The translations under genes were made by a program, and so were the position numbers. Shown piece by piece: positions 45,578 through 53,674 of a DNA stretch of 64,000 bases. The DNA comes from Rubripirellula lacrimiformis (lineage in GTDB: Bacteria > Planctomycetota > Planctomycetia > Pirellulales > Pirellulaceae): positions 1,426,001 to 1,490,000 of the forward strand of contig NZ_CP036525.1 in the NCBI RefSeq assembly GCF_007741535.1, given 5' to 3'. The stretch's first letter is position 1, and every line of letters starts with the position of its first letter. A model generated the notes under the pieces. It searched no databases. It was not told where the DNA came from and saw nothing but the letters and a program-made list of their open reading frames with translations.

Positions 45578-48568
45578 CTAACCGACGATGGTGTCGGAGG
45601 ACACGGCGCGGCGGATTCGCTGGGATCCCTGGGGGGAATCCGCCCAGTTGGGGTCCACAGTGTGGCCGGTTAACGCAGCCTTCACCAGATCATTGATGAC
45701 CGCTTCTTTGTCACATCGACGGATTTCGGCAACTTGGTGGGCAGAATAGCCGTCGCGGAACAGTCGCCACGTCCAGTAAGCGTCGCCAACGTCCGGGGCG
45801 TCCGCCAGTTGGGCCGATTCGGCGCCCGACGTGGGGGATGCATCCGGGGTGTCCGCCGCGATGATCCCAGATGGGGCCGTTGGTGTCGCGGGGGTGCCGG
45901 CCCCGGTCGTTGCCGGTACAGAATCGCTGGTCGCAGAACCAGCGGACTCAGGCACGGGGGGCGGATCCGCTGGTGACGGTGTTGCCGCGGCCGATGTTGC
46001 CTGTGCCGATATTGCCGCGGCCGATGTTGCTGGGGCCGCGTCCGAATCTTTCGATCCCCCATCCTGATCCCCGTCCAGCGATGGAGATTCCAGTTCGACA
46101 CAGGGGCTGCCCTCGATTTCGTCCAAGGCGGTGCTGATCAGCTGAATCAGGTCGTAGCCGAATTGTTCGATCGTCGCCGAACCGACGCCGGCGATGTTTT
46201 CCAATTGAGCGGAATTTCGAGGTGATGCCTGTGCGACTCGCTGCATGGTCGAGTTGGTCAAAACACGGAATGCCGGGATCCCCAGCGCCGCGGCTGTCTT
46301 GCGACGCCATCGTTTCAGAGTTTCCAGGACTTCGGCCGTCGTGGCTTCGGAAGCGTCGGGCGGCGCAGCGTCGGCGTCCGGGGTGGTCGATTCGGAATCG
46401 GTGCCGGCCGATTCGGTTTGCACGTCCCCCGATTCGATCTCGCGTGATGCCCGCGACAATCGCTTGGCCAACGGCGGTGATAGGCGGACCGATGGCGGCA
46501 GCGGCGCGTTGCCCAACATCACCTGTTTTCCAGCTTCGGTCATGTGGATCGTTGGTCGCCGTTCGTCGACTTCTTTTTGTTCTAGCAATCCCGATTCGGT
46601 CAACGCGTCCATCACCGCCACCACTTCGGACTGTTTCAGTTCTGACAACAGCCCGTAGGTGCTGAGCCGGTTCAGTCGCCACTGTTGCAGTTTTTTGCTT
46701 TTGGATCCGCACAGCATCTGGGCGACCAAGATTTTTCCGAACCGTCCGTGCATCCGTGTCACGCCGCTAAGCACTACTCGGATGCCGCGCAGCAGCGAAA
46801 CCGGGTCGACGCCTTTCATGGCGATCGTCAGCGAGACATCGGATCCGCGTCCGACGCTGCCATCGTTGGGGGCACATCGGTCACAGGTGCCACAGTTGTC
46901 GGCTTCGGTTTCGCCGAAGTAGCTCAGGATGACTCGTTGGCGGCAACCCGACGTGCGAGCAAACTGGATGACCGATTCAAGTTTTTCGGTTTCCGCAGCT
47001 TTCCGCTGTGCGAGTTCGGCGAAGTCGATCTGCAGTTCGTCAAAGCTGCGGTCACGGTCGGTGAAATGCACCGCTCGGCCCCGGAACGGCGGCACATAGT
47101 CAAACGCTTTCAGGCGTCGCAGTTCCCGCAGCGTCCGTGTCAGTTGGTCCTTTTTGACGTCGGCCATTTCTTGCAGTCGAGCTGGGCGAACGAAGACGTC
47201 TTCGTGTCGCCGACGGCCAACGATTTTTTCAATCGCCAACATGACCTTGCGACGAATCTTGGCTTCTTTGGGTAAATAGTCCAGCATCGATGGTGCATCG
47301 CTGTCGATCCGCAGCATCGCGTAGTTGGCGTTCGGATCGAGTCGCCGCAGCACACCGGATTTCGCCAGCAGAGTTTGCGCGGTTCCAATCGATTCGCTGC
47401 CGTCTTTGACGTCGATGGCTTCGCGAACTTGGTCCAAAGTCAATTCGATCGGGTCTTCTTCGCGTGTCAGCAGGAATTCGTAAACCTTGCGGACGGTTTC
47501 TTTGGACGGATAGCGGTTGTCGATAAAGAATTCTTGGATGTATCGATCGCTGTACGAAAACAGCAAACGGCATTCACTGTTCAATCCGTCTCGCCCTGCC
47601 CTGCCCGCCTCTTGGTAATACGCTTCCAAGCTGCCTGGCATGTTGTAATGGACGACATACCGGATGTCCGACTTGTCGATGCCCATGCCAAACGCGTTGG
47701 TGGCAACGATCGCGGACAGTTTGCCCGACATGAAGTCGTCTTGGACTTTGCGGCGTTGCCCAGGGTCCAGTCCGGCATGATAGACACCGATCGGGCGGCG
47801 CACCTTTTCCGGCAACCAGTCGGCCAGTTCCTCGCATCGTTTGCGTGTGGCGGCATAGATGATGCCGGACCCGGTTTGTGATTGCAGGTAAGCCAGCAGT
47901 GTGTCGTTCTTTTCCTGATCCGTCTTCGCGGGCGAAACACTAAACCGAAGATTGGTACGGGCGAACCCGGTCACAAAGGTTTGGGGGTGATCCAAACCCA
48001 AGATTTCGATCACGTCGTCGCGGACCAGTGGCGTGGCCGTCGCGGTCAACGCGATCGTTTGGACGTTGTTCAAGTAACGTCGCCGGAACCGACCCAAACG
48101 CGAATAATCGGGCCGGAAATCGTGCCCCCATTCGCTGACGCAGTGGGCTTCGTCGATCGCCAACAACGTGATGCCAGCCGATTCGGTCGCTTCTAGAAAA
48201 CGGCTGTTGCGAAGTCGTTCGGGAGCGACGTAGACCAGGTCCAATTTGCCCGCCGCCATCTCGTTCATCACATCGGTCTGCTGCGAGGCCGACAAAGTGC
48301 TGTTGATCAATCGGGCCGCGATGCCCAGGTTCTGAAGCGCGTCGACCTGGTCCTTCATCAGCGCGATCAGCGGCGAAACGACGATGGTCGTACCGGATCT
48401 AGCCAAGCTGGGCAGCTGGTAACACAGGCTCTTGCCCCCGCCGGTGGGCATCACACACATCACATCTTTGCCGCTGGCGACGGCATCGACGACTTCTCGC
48501 TGGCCAGGCCGGAAACTGGTCAGTCCAAAACGGCCTAGCAGTGCAGTTGGATCCGAGGTGTCAGCCAT
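45578..48568 (-). CDS. recQ: ATP-dependent DNA helicase RecQ with long C-terminal extension
   Basis: A 3'-to-5' helicase of 996 residues, much longer than the 609 of E. coli RecQ. The helicase core starts FGLTSFRPGQREVVDAV; Walker A is MPTGGGKS near residue 40 and the DEAH box with aromatic loop is AIDEAHCVSEWGHDFRPDY near 140. The zinc-binding site has CRLLFSYSD and NCGTCDRC, followed by the RQC winged helix and an HRDC domain near 610-680 (RRKTAAALGIPAFRVLTNST). About 150 residues of Ala/Pro/Ser linker lead to a final HTH-like segment (DGYSAHQVAEIRRCDKEAVI). I start at the ATG at 48568; the 55 codons upstream have no similarity. The hairpin array lies just upstream. Confidence 0.93.
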   Translation of the reverse strand: MADTSDPTALLGRFGLTSFRPGQREVVDAVASGKDVMCVMPTGGGKSLCYQLPSLARSGTTIVVSPLIALMKDQVDALQNLGIAARLINSTLSASQQTDVMNEMAAGKLDLVYVAPERLRNSRFLEATESAGITLLAIDEAHCVSEWGHDFRPDYSRLGRFRRRYLNNVQTIALTATATPLVRDDVIEILGLDHPQTFVTGFARTNLRFSVSPAKTDQEKNDTLLAYLQSQTGSGIIYAATRKRCEELADWLPEKVRRPIGVYHAGLDPGQRRKVQDDFMSGKLSAIVATNAFGMGIDKSDIRYVVHYNMPGSLEAYYQEAGRAGRDGLNSECRLLFSYSDRYIQEFFIDNRYPSKETVRKVYEFLLTREEDPIELTLDQVREAIDVKDGSESIGTAQTLLAKSGVLRRLDPNANYAMLRIDSDAPSMLDYLPKEAKIRRKVMLAIEKIVGRRRHEDVFVRPARLQEMADVKKDQLTRTLRELRRLKAFDYVPPFRGRAVHFTDRDRSFDELQIDFAELAQRKAAETEKLESVIQFARTSGCRQRVILSYFGETEADNCGTCDRCAPNDGSVGRGSDVSLTIAMKGVDPVSLLRGIRVVLSGVTRMHGRFGKILVAQMLCGSKSKKLQQWRLNRLSTYGLLSELKQSEVVAVMDALTESGLLEQKEVDERRPTIHMTEAGKQVMLGNAPLPPSVRLSPPLAKRLSRASREIESGDVQTESAGTDSESTTPDADAAPPDASEATTAEVLETLKRWRRKTAAALGIPAFRVLTNSTMQRVAQASPRNSAQLENIAGVGSATIEQFGYDLIQLISTALDEIEGSPCVELESPSLDGDQDGGSKDSDAAPATSAAAISAQATSAAATPSPADPPPVPESAGSATSDSVPATTGAGTPATPTAPSGIIAADTPDASPTSGAESAQLADAPDVGDAYWTWRLFRDGYSAHQVAEIRRCDKEAVINDLVKAALTGHTVDPNWADSPQGSQRIRRAVSSDTIVG

Positions 48569-48778
48569 GACGATCAAGGTTTTTGAGCAGGGATGGAGCG
48601 AAACCGATGATTCAGGCGTGTTTTGCTGGATGATCACATCCCAGCCAGGCCCCAATCGCCGCAAACCACAAGTATAGGGCGTCAAGACGATCGCCACGAG
48701 ACAAGCCAGAGGACGAAATGCAGCAGATCGCAATCACCGGCATGGAGAGCCCCGAAATCGTATCGCCGCCCGGCCAAC
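48569..48778. other. recQ upstream region up to the hairpin array
   Basis: About 210 bases between the recQ start and the first array unit. It must contain the minus-strand recQ promoter but I see no clear core elements and no gene. Confidence 0.4.
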
Positions 48779-50700
48779 GCCCAGCACGCTGGTTTTGGGA
48801 CGCGCGGCCCGTTGGGCACGCGGTTAAACGATTGGTGGTGGCGGTTTTGGTGTCGGGTTGTTAGGTGTTGTTCGTTTAACCGCTTGGGCACCGCCCAGCG
48901 CGCTGGGTTTGAAACGCGCGGCCCGCTGGGCACGCGGTTAAACGATTGGTGGTGGCTTTGGTGTCGGGTTGTTGGGGGCTGTTCGTTGAACCGCTTGGGC
49001 ACCGCCCAGCGCGCTGGGTTTGAAACGCGCGGCCCGCTGGGCACGCGGTTAAACGATTGGTGTGGCTTTGGTGTCGGGTTGTTGGGGGTTGTTCGTTTAA
49101 CCGCTTGGGCACCGCCCAGCGCGCTGGTTTTGGAAACACGCGGCCCGTTGGGCACGCGGTTAAACGATTGGTGGTGGCTTTGGTGTCGGGTTGTTGGGTG
49201 TTGTTCGTTTAACCGCTTGGGCATCGCCCAGCGCGCTGGGTTTGAGACGCGCGGCCCGCTGGGCACGCGGTGAAACGATTGGTGGTGGCTTTGGTTTCGG
49301 GTTGTTGGGTGTTGTTCGTTTAACCGCTTGGGTATCGCCCAGCGCGTTGGTTTTGGAAACGCGCGGCCCGTTGGGCACGCGGTTAAACGATTGGTGGTGG
49401 CTTTGGTGTCGGGTTTTTTGGGTGTTGTTCGTTTAACCGCTTGGGCATCGCCCAGCGCGTTGGTTTTGGGACGCGCGGCCCGTTGGGCACGCGGTTAAAC
49501 GATTGGCGGTGGTTTTGGTGTCGGGTTGTTAGGTGTTGTTCGTTTAACCGCTTGGGCACCGCCCAGCACGCTGGTTTTGGGACGCGCGGCCCGTTGGGCA
49601 CGCGGTTAAACGATTGGTGGTGGAGGTTTGGTGTCGGGTTGTTGGGTGTCGGGTTTTTTGGGTGCTGTTCGTTTAACCGCTTGGGCATCGCCCAGCGCGT
49701 TGGGTTTGAAACGCGCGGCCCGCTGGGCACGCGGTTAAACGATTGGTGGTTGGGTTTTGGTGTCGGGTTTTTTGGGGGTTGTTCGTTTAACCGCTTGGGC
49801 ATCGCCCAGCGCGCTGGTTTTGGGACGCGCGGCCCGCTGGGCACGCGGTTAAACGATTGGTGGTGGCTTTGGTGTCGGGTTGTTGGGTGTTGTTCGTTTA
49901 ACCGCTTGGGCACCGCTCAGCGCGCTGGTTTTGGAAACGCGCGGCCCGTTGGGCACGCGGTTAAACGATTGGTGGTGGCTTTGGTGTCGGGTTGTTGGGG
50001 GCTGTTCGTTTAACCGCTTGGGCACCGCCCAGCGCGCTGGTTTTTGGGACGCGCGGCCCGTTGGGCACGCGGTTAAACGATTGGTGTTGGAGGTTTGGTT
50101 TCGGGTTTTTTGGGGGCTGTTCGTTGAACCGCTTGGGCACCGCCCAGCGCGCTGGTTTTGGGACGCGCGGCCCGCTGGGCACGCGGTTAAACGATTGGCG
50201 GTGGTGGTTTTGGTGTCGGGTTGTTGGGGGTTGTTCGTTTAACCGCTTGGGCACCGCCCAGCGCGTTGGTTTTGGGACGCGCGGCCCGCTGGGCACGCGG
50301 TTAAACAATTGGTGGTGGCTTTGGTGTCGGGTTGTTGGGTGTTGTTCGTTTAACCGCTTGGGCATCGCCCAGCGCGCTGGGTTTGAGACGCGCGGCCCGT
50401 TGGGCACGCGGTTAAACGATTGGTGGTGGAGGTTTGGTGTCGGGTTGTTGGGTGTTGTTCGTTTAACCGCTTGGGCATCGCCCAGCGCGCTGGTTTTGGG
50501 ACGCGCGGCCCGCTGGGCACGCGGTTAAACGATTGGTGGTGGCTTTGGTGTCGGGTTGTTGGGGGTTGTTCGTTTAACCGCTTGGGCATCGCCCAGCGCG
50601 CTGGTTTTGGGACGCGCGGCCCGTTGAGGCACGCGGTTAAACGATTGGTGGAGGTTTTGGTTTCGGGTTGTTGGGGGGGCGTTTAACCGCGCGGCCCGTT
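48779..50700. repeat. Tandem hairpin array, 17 units of about 112 bp plus a partial unit
   Basis: The motif cgcggcccg recurs at 48803, 48917, 49028, 49139, 49250, 49362, 49474, 49585, 49714, 49828, 49940, 50052, 50166, 50280, 50391, 50504 and 50615, with a degenerate last copy at 50690. Spacing is 111-114 bases except one unit of 129. Each unit has left arm GCGGTTAAACGA and right arm TCGTTTAACCGC (for example 49156-49167 and 49205-49216), a perfect 12-bp inverted repeat around a loop of about 37 bases that contains no A and almost no C. Between hairpins is a palindrome CCAGCGCGCTGG or a close variant. Unit lengths of 112 and 113 shift frame, so open frames on both strands are by-products. It fills the divergent gap between recQ and the CPXCG gene. 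Confidence 0.95.
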
Positions 50701-50806
50701 GACGCCATCGCCTCAGGTGGGACTTTGGCACTAAGATGGGATCGGTGGTTCGACCGTGTGCACCACCATTTGCAACGGATGCTGTTCCGCTTAACCAGGA
50801 CGTCTG

Positions 50807-50995
50807 ATGGACAACGAAGGAACTTACATTTGCGATAGCTGCGGCGAAGAGATTGTGATTCCGCTGGATCCTGTCGAAGGTCGGTCGCAGCAGTATGTCG
50901 AGGACTGTCCGGTGTGCTGCAACCCCAGCGTGATTCACGTCGACTGGGTCGACGACGAACCGCGGGTGTGGGCCGAGGCCGAACAGGACCACTAA
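50807..50995 (+). CDS. CPXCG motif-containing cysteine-rich protein
   Basis: A 62-residue acidic protein with two Cys pairs: CDSCGEE near residue 9 and CPVCCNP near residue 34. The spacing suits a small zinc ribbon. It closes with VIHVDWVDDEPRVWAEAE, typical of the short CPXCG family found across many bacteria; the molecular role of the family is not established to my knowledge. It starts about 100 bases after the last array unit and ends about 100 bases before the convergent rhomboid gene. Confidence 0.85.
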   Translation: MDNEGTYICDSCGEEIVIPLDPVEGRSQQYVEDCPVCCNPSVIHVDWVDDEPRVWAEAEQDH

Positions 50996-51014
50996 GCAGG
51001 ACCACCGAATCGGG

Positions 51015-51039
51015 CCCCTGGCCCGGACCCCTGGCCCGG
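51015..51039. repeat. Tandem 12-bp direct repeat in convergent gap
   Basis: CCCCTGGCCCGG occurs at 51015-51026 and again at 51028-51039, separated by one A. It lies between the stops of two convergent genes. GGGCC/GGCCC complementarity allows small hairpins, but there is no T tract on either strand. Confidence 0.6.
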
Positions 51040-51096
51040 GATCAACTTCGTCCCAATCCGTGGCTGCGGATCGGATCGTTGATTCCAACCGATTCG

Positions 51097-52356
51097 CTAC
51101 CTTCGGATCTGGCAGGCGTTCAGAATCGATTTTCGTTTTGCTTCGGTTTTGCTACTCAACGGACCTGTCATCTGGTTCAAGGTCGCTGTCGCAACCACGG
51201 GGTCGCCCTGATGGAACAATTGGATCTTGGCGATCTGCAAACATGCCGCGTTGGATCGGGCGCTGTCGCGGCGCACCAGTTGTTGCAGAGGCTGGATTGA
51301 TTCGTCGAACAGGCGGCGTTTGGTCAGCAGTCCGATCAGTCGAACCAGCAGTTCTTCGTGCAGGATATGCCATCCGATCGTTCCACCTGCTTTCTGGAAG
51401 ATGGACCAGGCCGCAGATTCCTGTTCATTGGCAATCGCCTCGCTGAGCGATCGGATCAAGATTGCGGCATTGTGTGGCGTGCTGGCCGTCGCGTTTCTTG
51501 CCACCGCAGCGCGTACGGATGGGGTTGGATGGGAATACAAATGCGGGTTGGCTCGGATTTGACGTAGTGCCGAGTCATCCTGATACGCCTTGCGATTCTG
51601 TAGCGTCATTTCGGCATCGGCCAAAGCATGGCGAGTGCGAAACAGAGAGCCGACGATCAGCAGTGGATTGAAAGACCATCGGAGCTGGCCAATGGTGCCG
51701 TAGCGTGAAAACAGATCCCAGCCTTCGCAGTCCACTTTTCCGCTGCGAAGCATGTACACGCCGAACGGGATCCCGACGATCACGCCCAGCAGATGCAGAA
51801 CGGGTGTCGACACACTGAAGTGATTGAAATAGGCGCCTAGAAAGTCGCAAGCGATGTAAAAGAGGCCGACCTGAACGATCTTGAAATCGATCTCTCGTAC
51901 AAATACGTAATAGATGAACAGGAAGTGCATATCGTTCATCGGCGCCCAGATGATGGCGATCACCATCAACGCAAAGATCACTCCCGATGCACCCAGGGCG
52001 CCGCCGGCCGATACGGTGAAGTAACCGGCTAGCTGCGTGATCATTCCATCGAAAAACGCCAGTTGGAAATACAGGATCGCGAACCGACGCCAGCCGATCT
52101 TTCCTTCGACCACCTGGCCAAAGCACCACAAGAAAATCATGTTGCCGACTAGGTGCAACCAGGACGCGTGCATGAAAACACCGCTGATCCATTGCAACGG
52201 GTGGATCCAATGGAATTGGATGATCAACCAATCGTAGTGCAACGTATCGCCCATGCCGGTCGCCAAAAATAACGCGACATTCAAAACCATCACGATCCCG
52301 GTTGTGATGGGAAGGTACGGCGTGGGCGCATCGGTGCCGTAGGGCATCAACAGCAT
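51097..52356 (-). CDS. Rhomboid family intramembrane serine protease with C-terminal soluble domain
   Basis: A 419-residue membrane protein. The rhomboid core is in residues 1-220: FMHASWLHLVGNMIFLWCFG carries the HxxxxHxxxN motif of helix 2, GALGASG supplies the nucleophile Ser, and HLLGVIVG the catalytic His. The remaining 190 residues are soluble and helical (MTLQNRKAYQDDSALRQIRA, SVRAAVARNATASTPHNAAI), resembling short HEAT/TPR-like repeats. Such a C-terminal domain is absent from GlpG and could select substrates or partners. It is on the minus strand downstream of a DapA-family gene. Confidence 0.9.
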   Translation of the reverse strand: MLLMPYGTDAPTPYLPITTGIVMVLNVALFLATGMGDTLHYDWLIIQFHWIHPLQWISGVFMHASWLHLVGNMIFLWCFGQVVEGKIGWRRFAILYFQLAFFDGMITQLAGYFTVSAGGALGASGVIFALMVIAIIWAPMNDMHFLFIYYVFVREIDFKIVQVGLFYIACDFLGAYFNHFSVSTPVLHLLGVIVGIPFGVYMLRSGKVDCEGWDLFSRYGTIGQLRWSFNPLLIVGSLFRTRHALADAEMTLQNRKAYQDDSALRQIRANPHLYSHPTPSVRAAVARNATASTPHNAAILIRSLSEAIANEQESAAWSIFQKAGGTIGWHILHEELLVRLIGLLTKRRLFDESIQPLQQLVRRDSARSNAACLQIAKIQLFHQGDPVVATATLNQMTGPLSSKTEAKRKSILNACQIRR

Positions 52357-52533
52357 TTCAGGTCCGCAGCGTCGAAAGGATGCAACGTGAAGGACCGGTC
52401 ACATGCTTTCGCGGCGAGACGGATCCACATCACCGGGGTGGTTGGGAACCATCCCCATCCATTCAGGCTCGGTCAGAGCGCCGGCAGGGCGGAAAAACGT
52501 GGAACGATTTTTTAGGCCGCAATCAGCGGGCGG

Positions 52534-53517
52534 CTATTTCAGCTGCCGCATCACGCTTTGCACGATCTGCTGGATCGTGTCGGCGGGCATGCCCAAGGGT
52601 TGATCATCGTCCAGCGATGACGAATCGTTGACCAAGGCATCGATTTGACGCTGGGTCCGCTGGATGTCTTCGCGCTGAGCCGCTGAGATCGGTACGCGTC
52701 CGGGGCCCAAATCCCAGCCACGTGATCGTGCACCCGCACGGAAACCTTCGGGGAATTCGCCCAGGCTGATCATGGCGTCAAACAGAGGCAGCAGTTGGTA
52801 CTGCAGTCGCATGGCTCGTTCGATTTCGCCCGCTTTGACACTGCGGTAAATCGCGCCCGTCAATTCGGGCACAACTCCGCTGGTCGCATTGGTGCCGCCA
52901 TCACAGCCGGCAATCAACATCGGCACCAAGGCCGCGTCCCAACCGGTCAGGAACGTGAATTCTTCTCGCATGGGGCGAATCGCGGCAATCATTCGCATCA
53001 TGTTGGGCAGGTCGCCGGAACTGTCTTTGATGCCGACCACGCGGGGGCATTCCGATGCCAGTCGGATCACCGTGGGGACATCGATCGGCGATGCAAACAA
53101 CGGGATGTTGTACAGCGTGACATCGATCGAAACGTTATCGGCGATCTCGCGAAAGTAGGCGTAGACGCCTTCGCTGGACAACCGATAGTAAAACGGTGCA
53201 ACGATGGCGACGGCGCGGGCGCCCATCGCGCCGTAGGCGTCACAGGCTGCGATCGTTTCGCGTGCGTTGGCTTCGGCGGCACCCGCCAATACGGGCACAC
53301 GGCCGGCGGCCTGTTGGATCACCACTTCGGCGATTCGGCGGCGTTCGGCGGGAGTGAATCGAACAAATTCGCCGGTGCTGCCGTTGGGGTACAAGCCATC
53401 GACACCGCTTTCGATTAGCCAGTCGACATAGCCGCACAGCTTGTCTTCGTCGACACGACCGGACGCATCCACTGGGGTGATGTTGGGTGTCAAAATTCCA
53501 GAAATGCGTTCAGCCAT
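52534..53517 (-). CDS. Dihydrodipicolinate synthase / N-acetylneuraminate lyase family protein
   Basis: A class I aldolase TIM barrel of 327 residues. The Schiff-base Lys is in [10 protein letters not shown] (about residue 164) and the catalytic Tyr in [12 protein letters not shown] (about 135). The pyruvate-binding loop reads [17 protein letters not shown] is closer to lyase-type members than to the GTTGES of lysine-pathway DapA, so I do not assign dapA. About 35 extra residues at the C-terminus follow the barrel. Start at the ATG at 53517, since the 70 codons upstream in frame overlap a G-rich gap and show no similarity. It sits between the pyrophosphatase and rhomboid genes on the minus strand. 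Confidence 0.85.
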   Translation of the reverse strand: MAERISGILTPNITPVDASGRVDEDKLCGYVDWLIESGVDGLYPNGSTGEFVRFTPAERRRIAEVVIQQAAGRVPVLAGAAEANARETIAACDAYGAMGARAVAIVAPFYYRLSSEGVYAYFREIADNVSIDVTLYNIPLFASPIDVPTVIRLASECPRVVGIKDSSGDLPNMMRMIAAIRPMREEFTFLTGWDAALVPMLIAGCDGGTNATSGVVPELTGAIYRSVKAGEIERAMRLQYQLLPLFDAMISLGEFPEGFRAGARSRGWDLGPGRVPISAAQREDIQRTQRQIDALVNDSSSLDDDQPLGMPADTIQQIVQSVMRQLK

Positions 53518-53674
53518 GTTTGGTCGCAACGAGGTCAGACAGAGGAAGTGAGGTGGGCCGGGTTGGTCCTGGGGCGGACGCAGGGTCAGGCACCTGTGGG
53601 GGGGCGACGCCGAATCTTCGCTGTCCCGGTGAGGGAATCGCTGGGGGGGGGGGCAGCGGTCAATCGGCGGACGT

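Noticed and set aside
48623-50686. Long repeat-protein genes in several frames on both strands
   Set aside because: Unit lengths of 112 and 113 bases break every frame, proteins are low complexity with many Trp, Arg and Pro, and no ribosome-binding sites are seen.
48779-50700. CRISPR array
   Set aside because: Units are conserved over almost their whole length of about 112 bp; there are no unrelated spacers of constant length and no cas genes in the window.
52534-53517. Assignment as dapA of lysine biosynthesis
   Set aside because: The loop reads GSTGEF instead of GTTGES and no lysine-pathway gene is nearby; the wider family name is safer.
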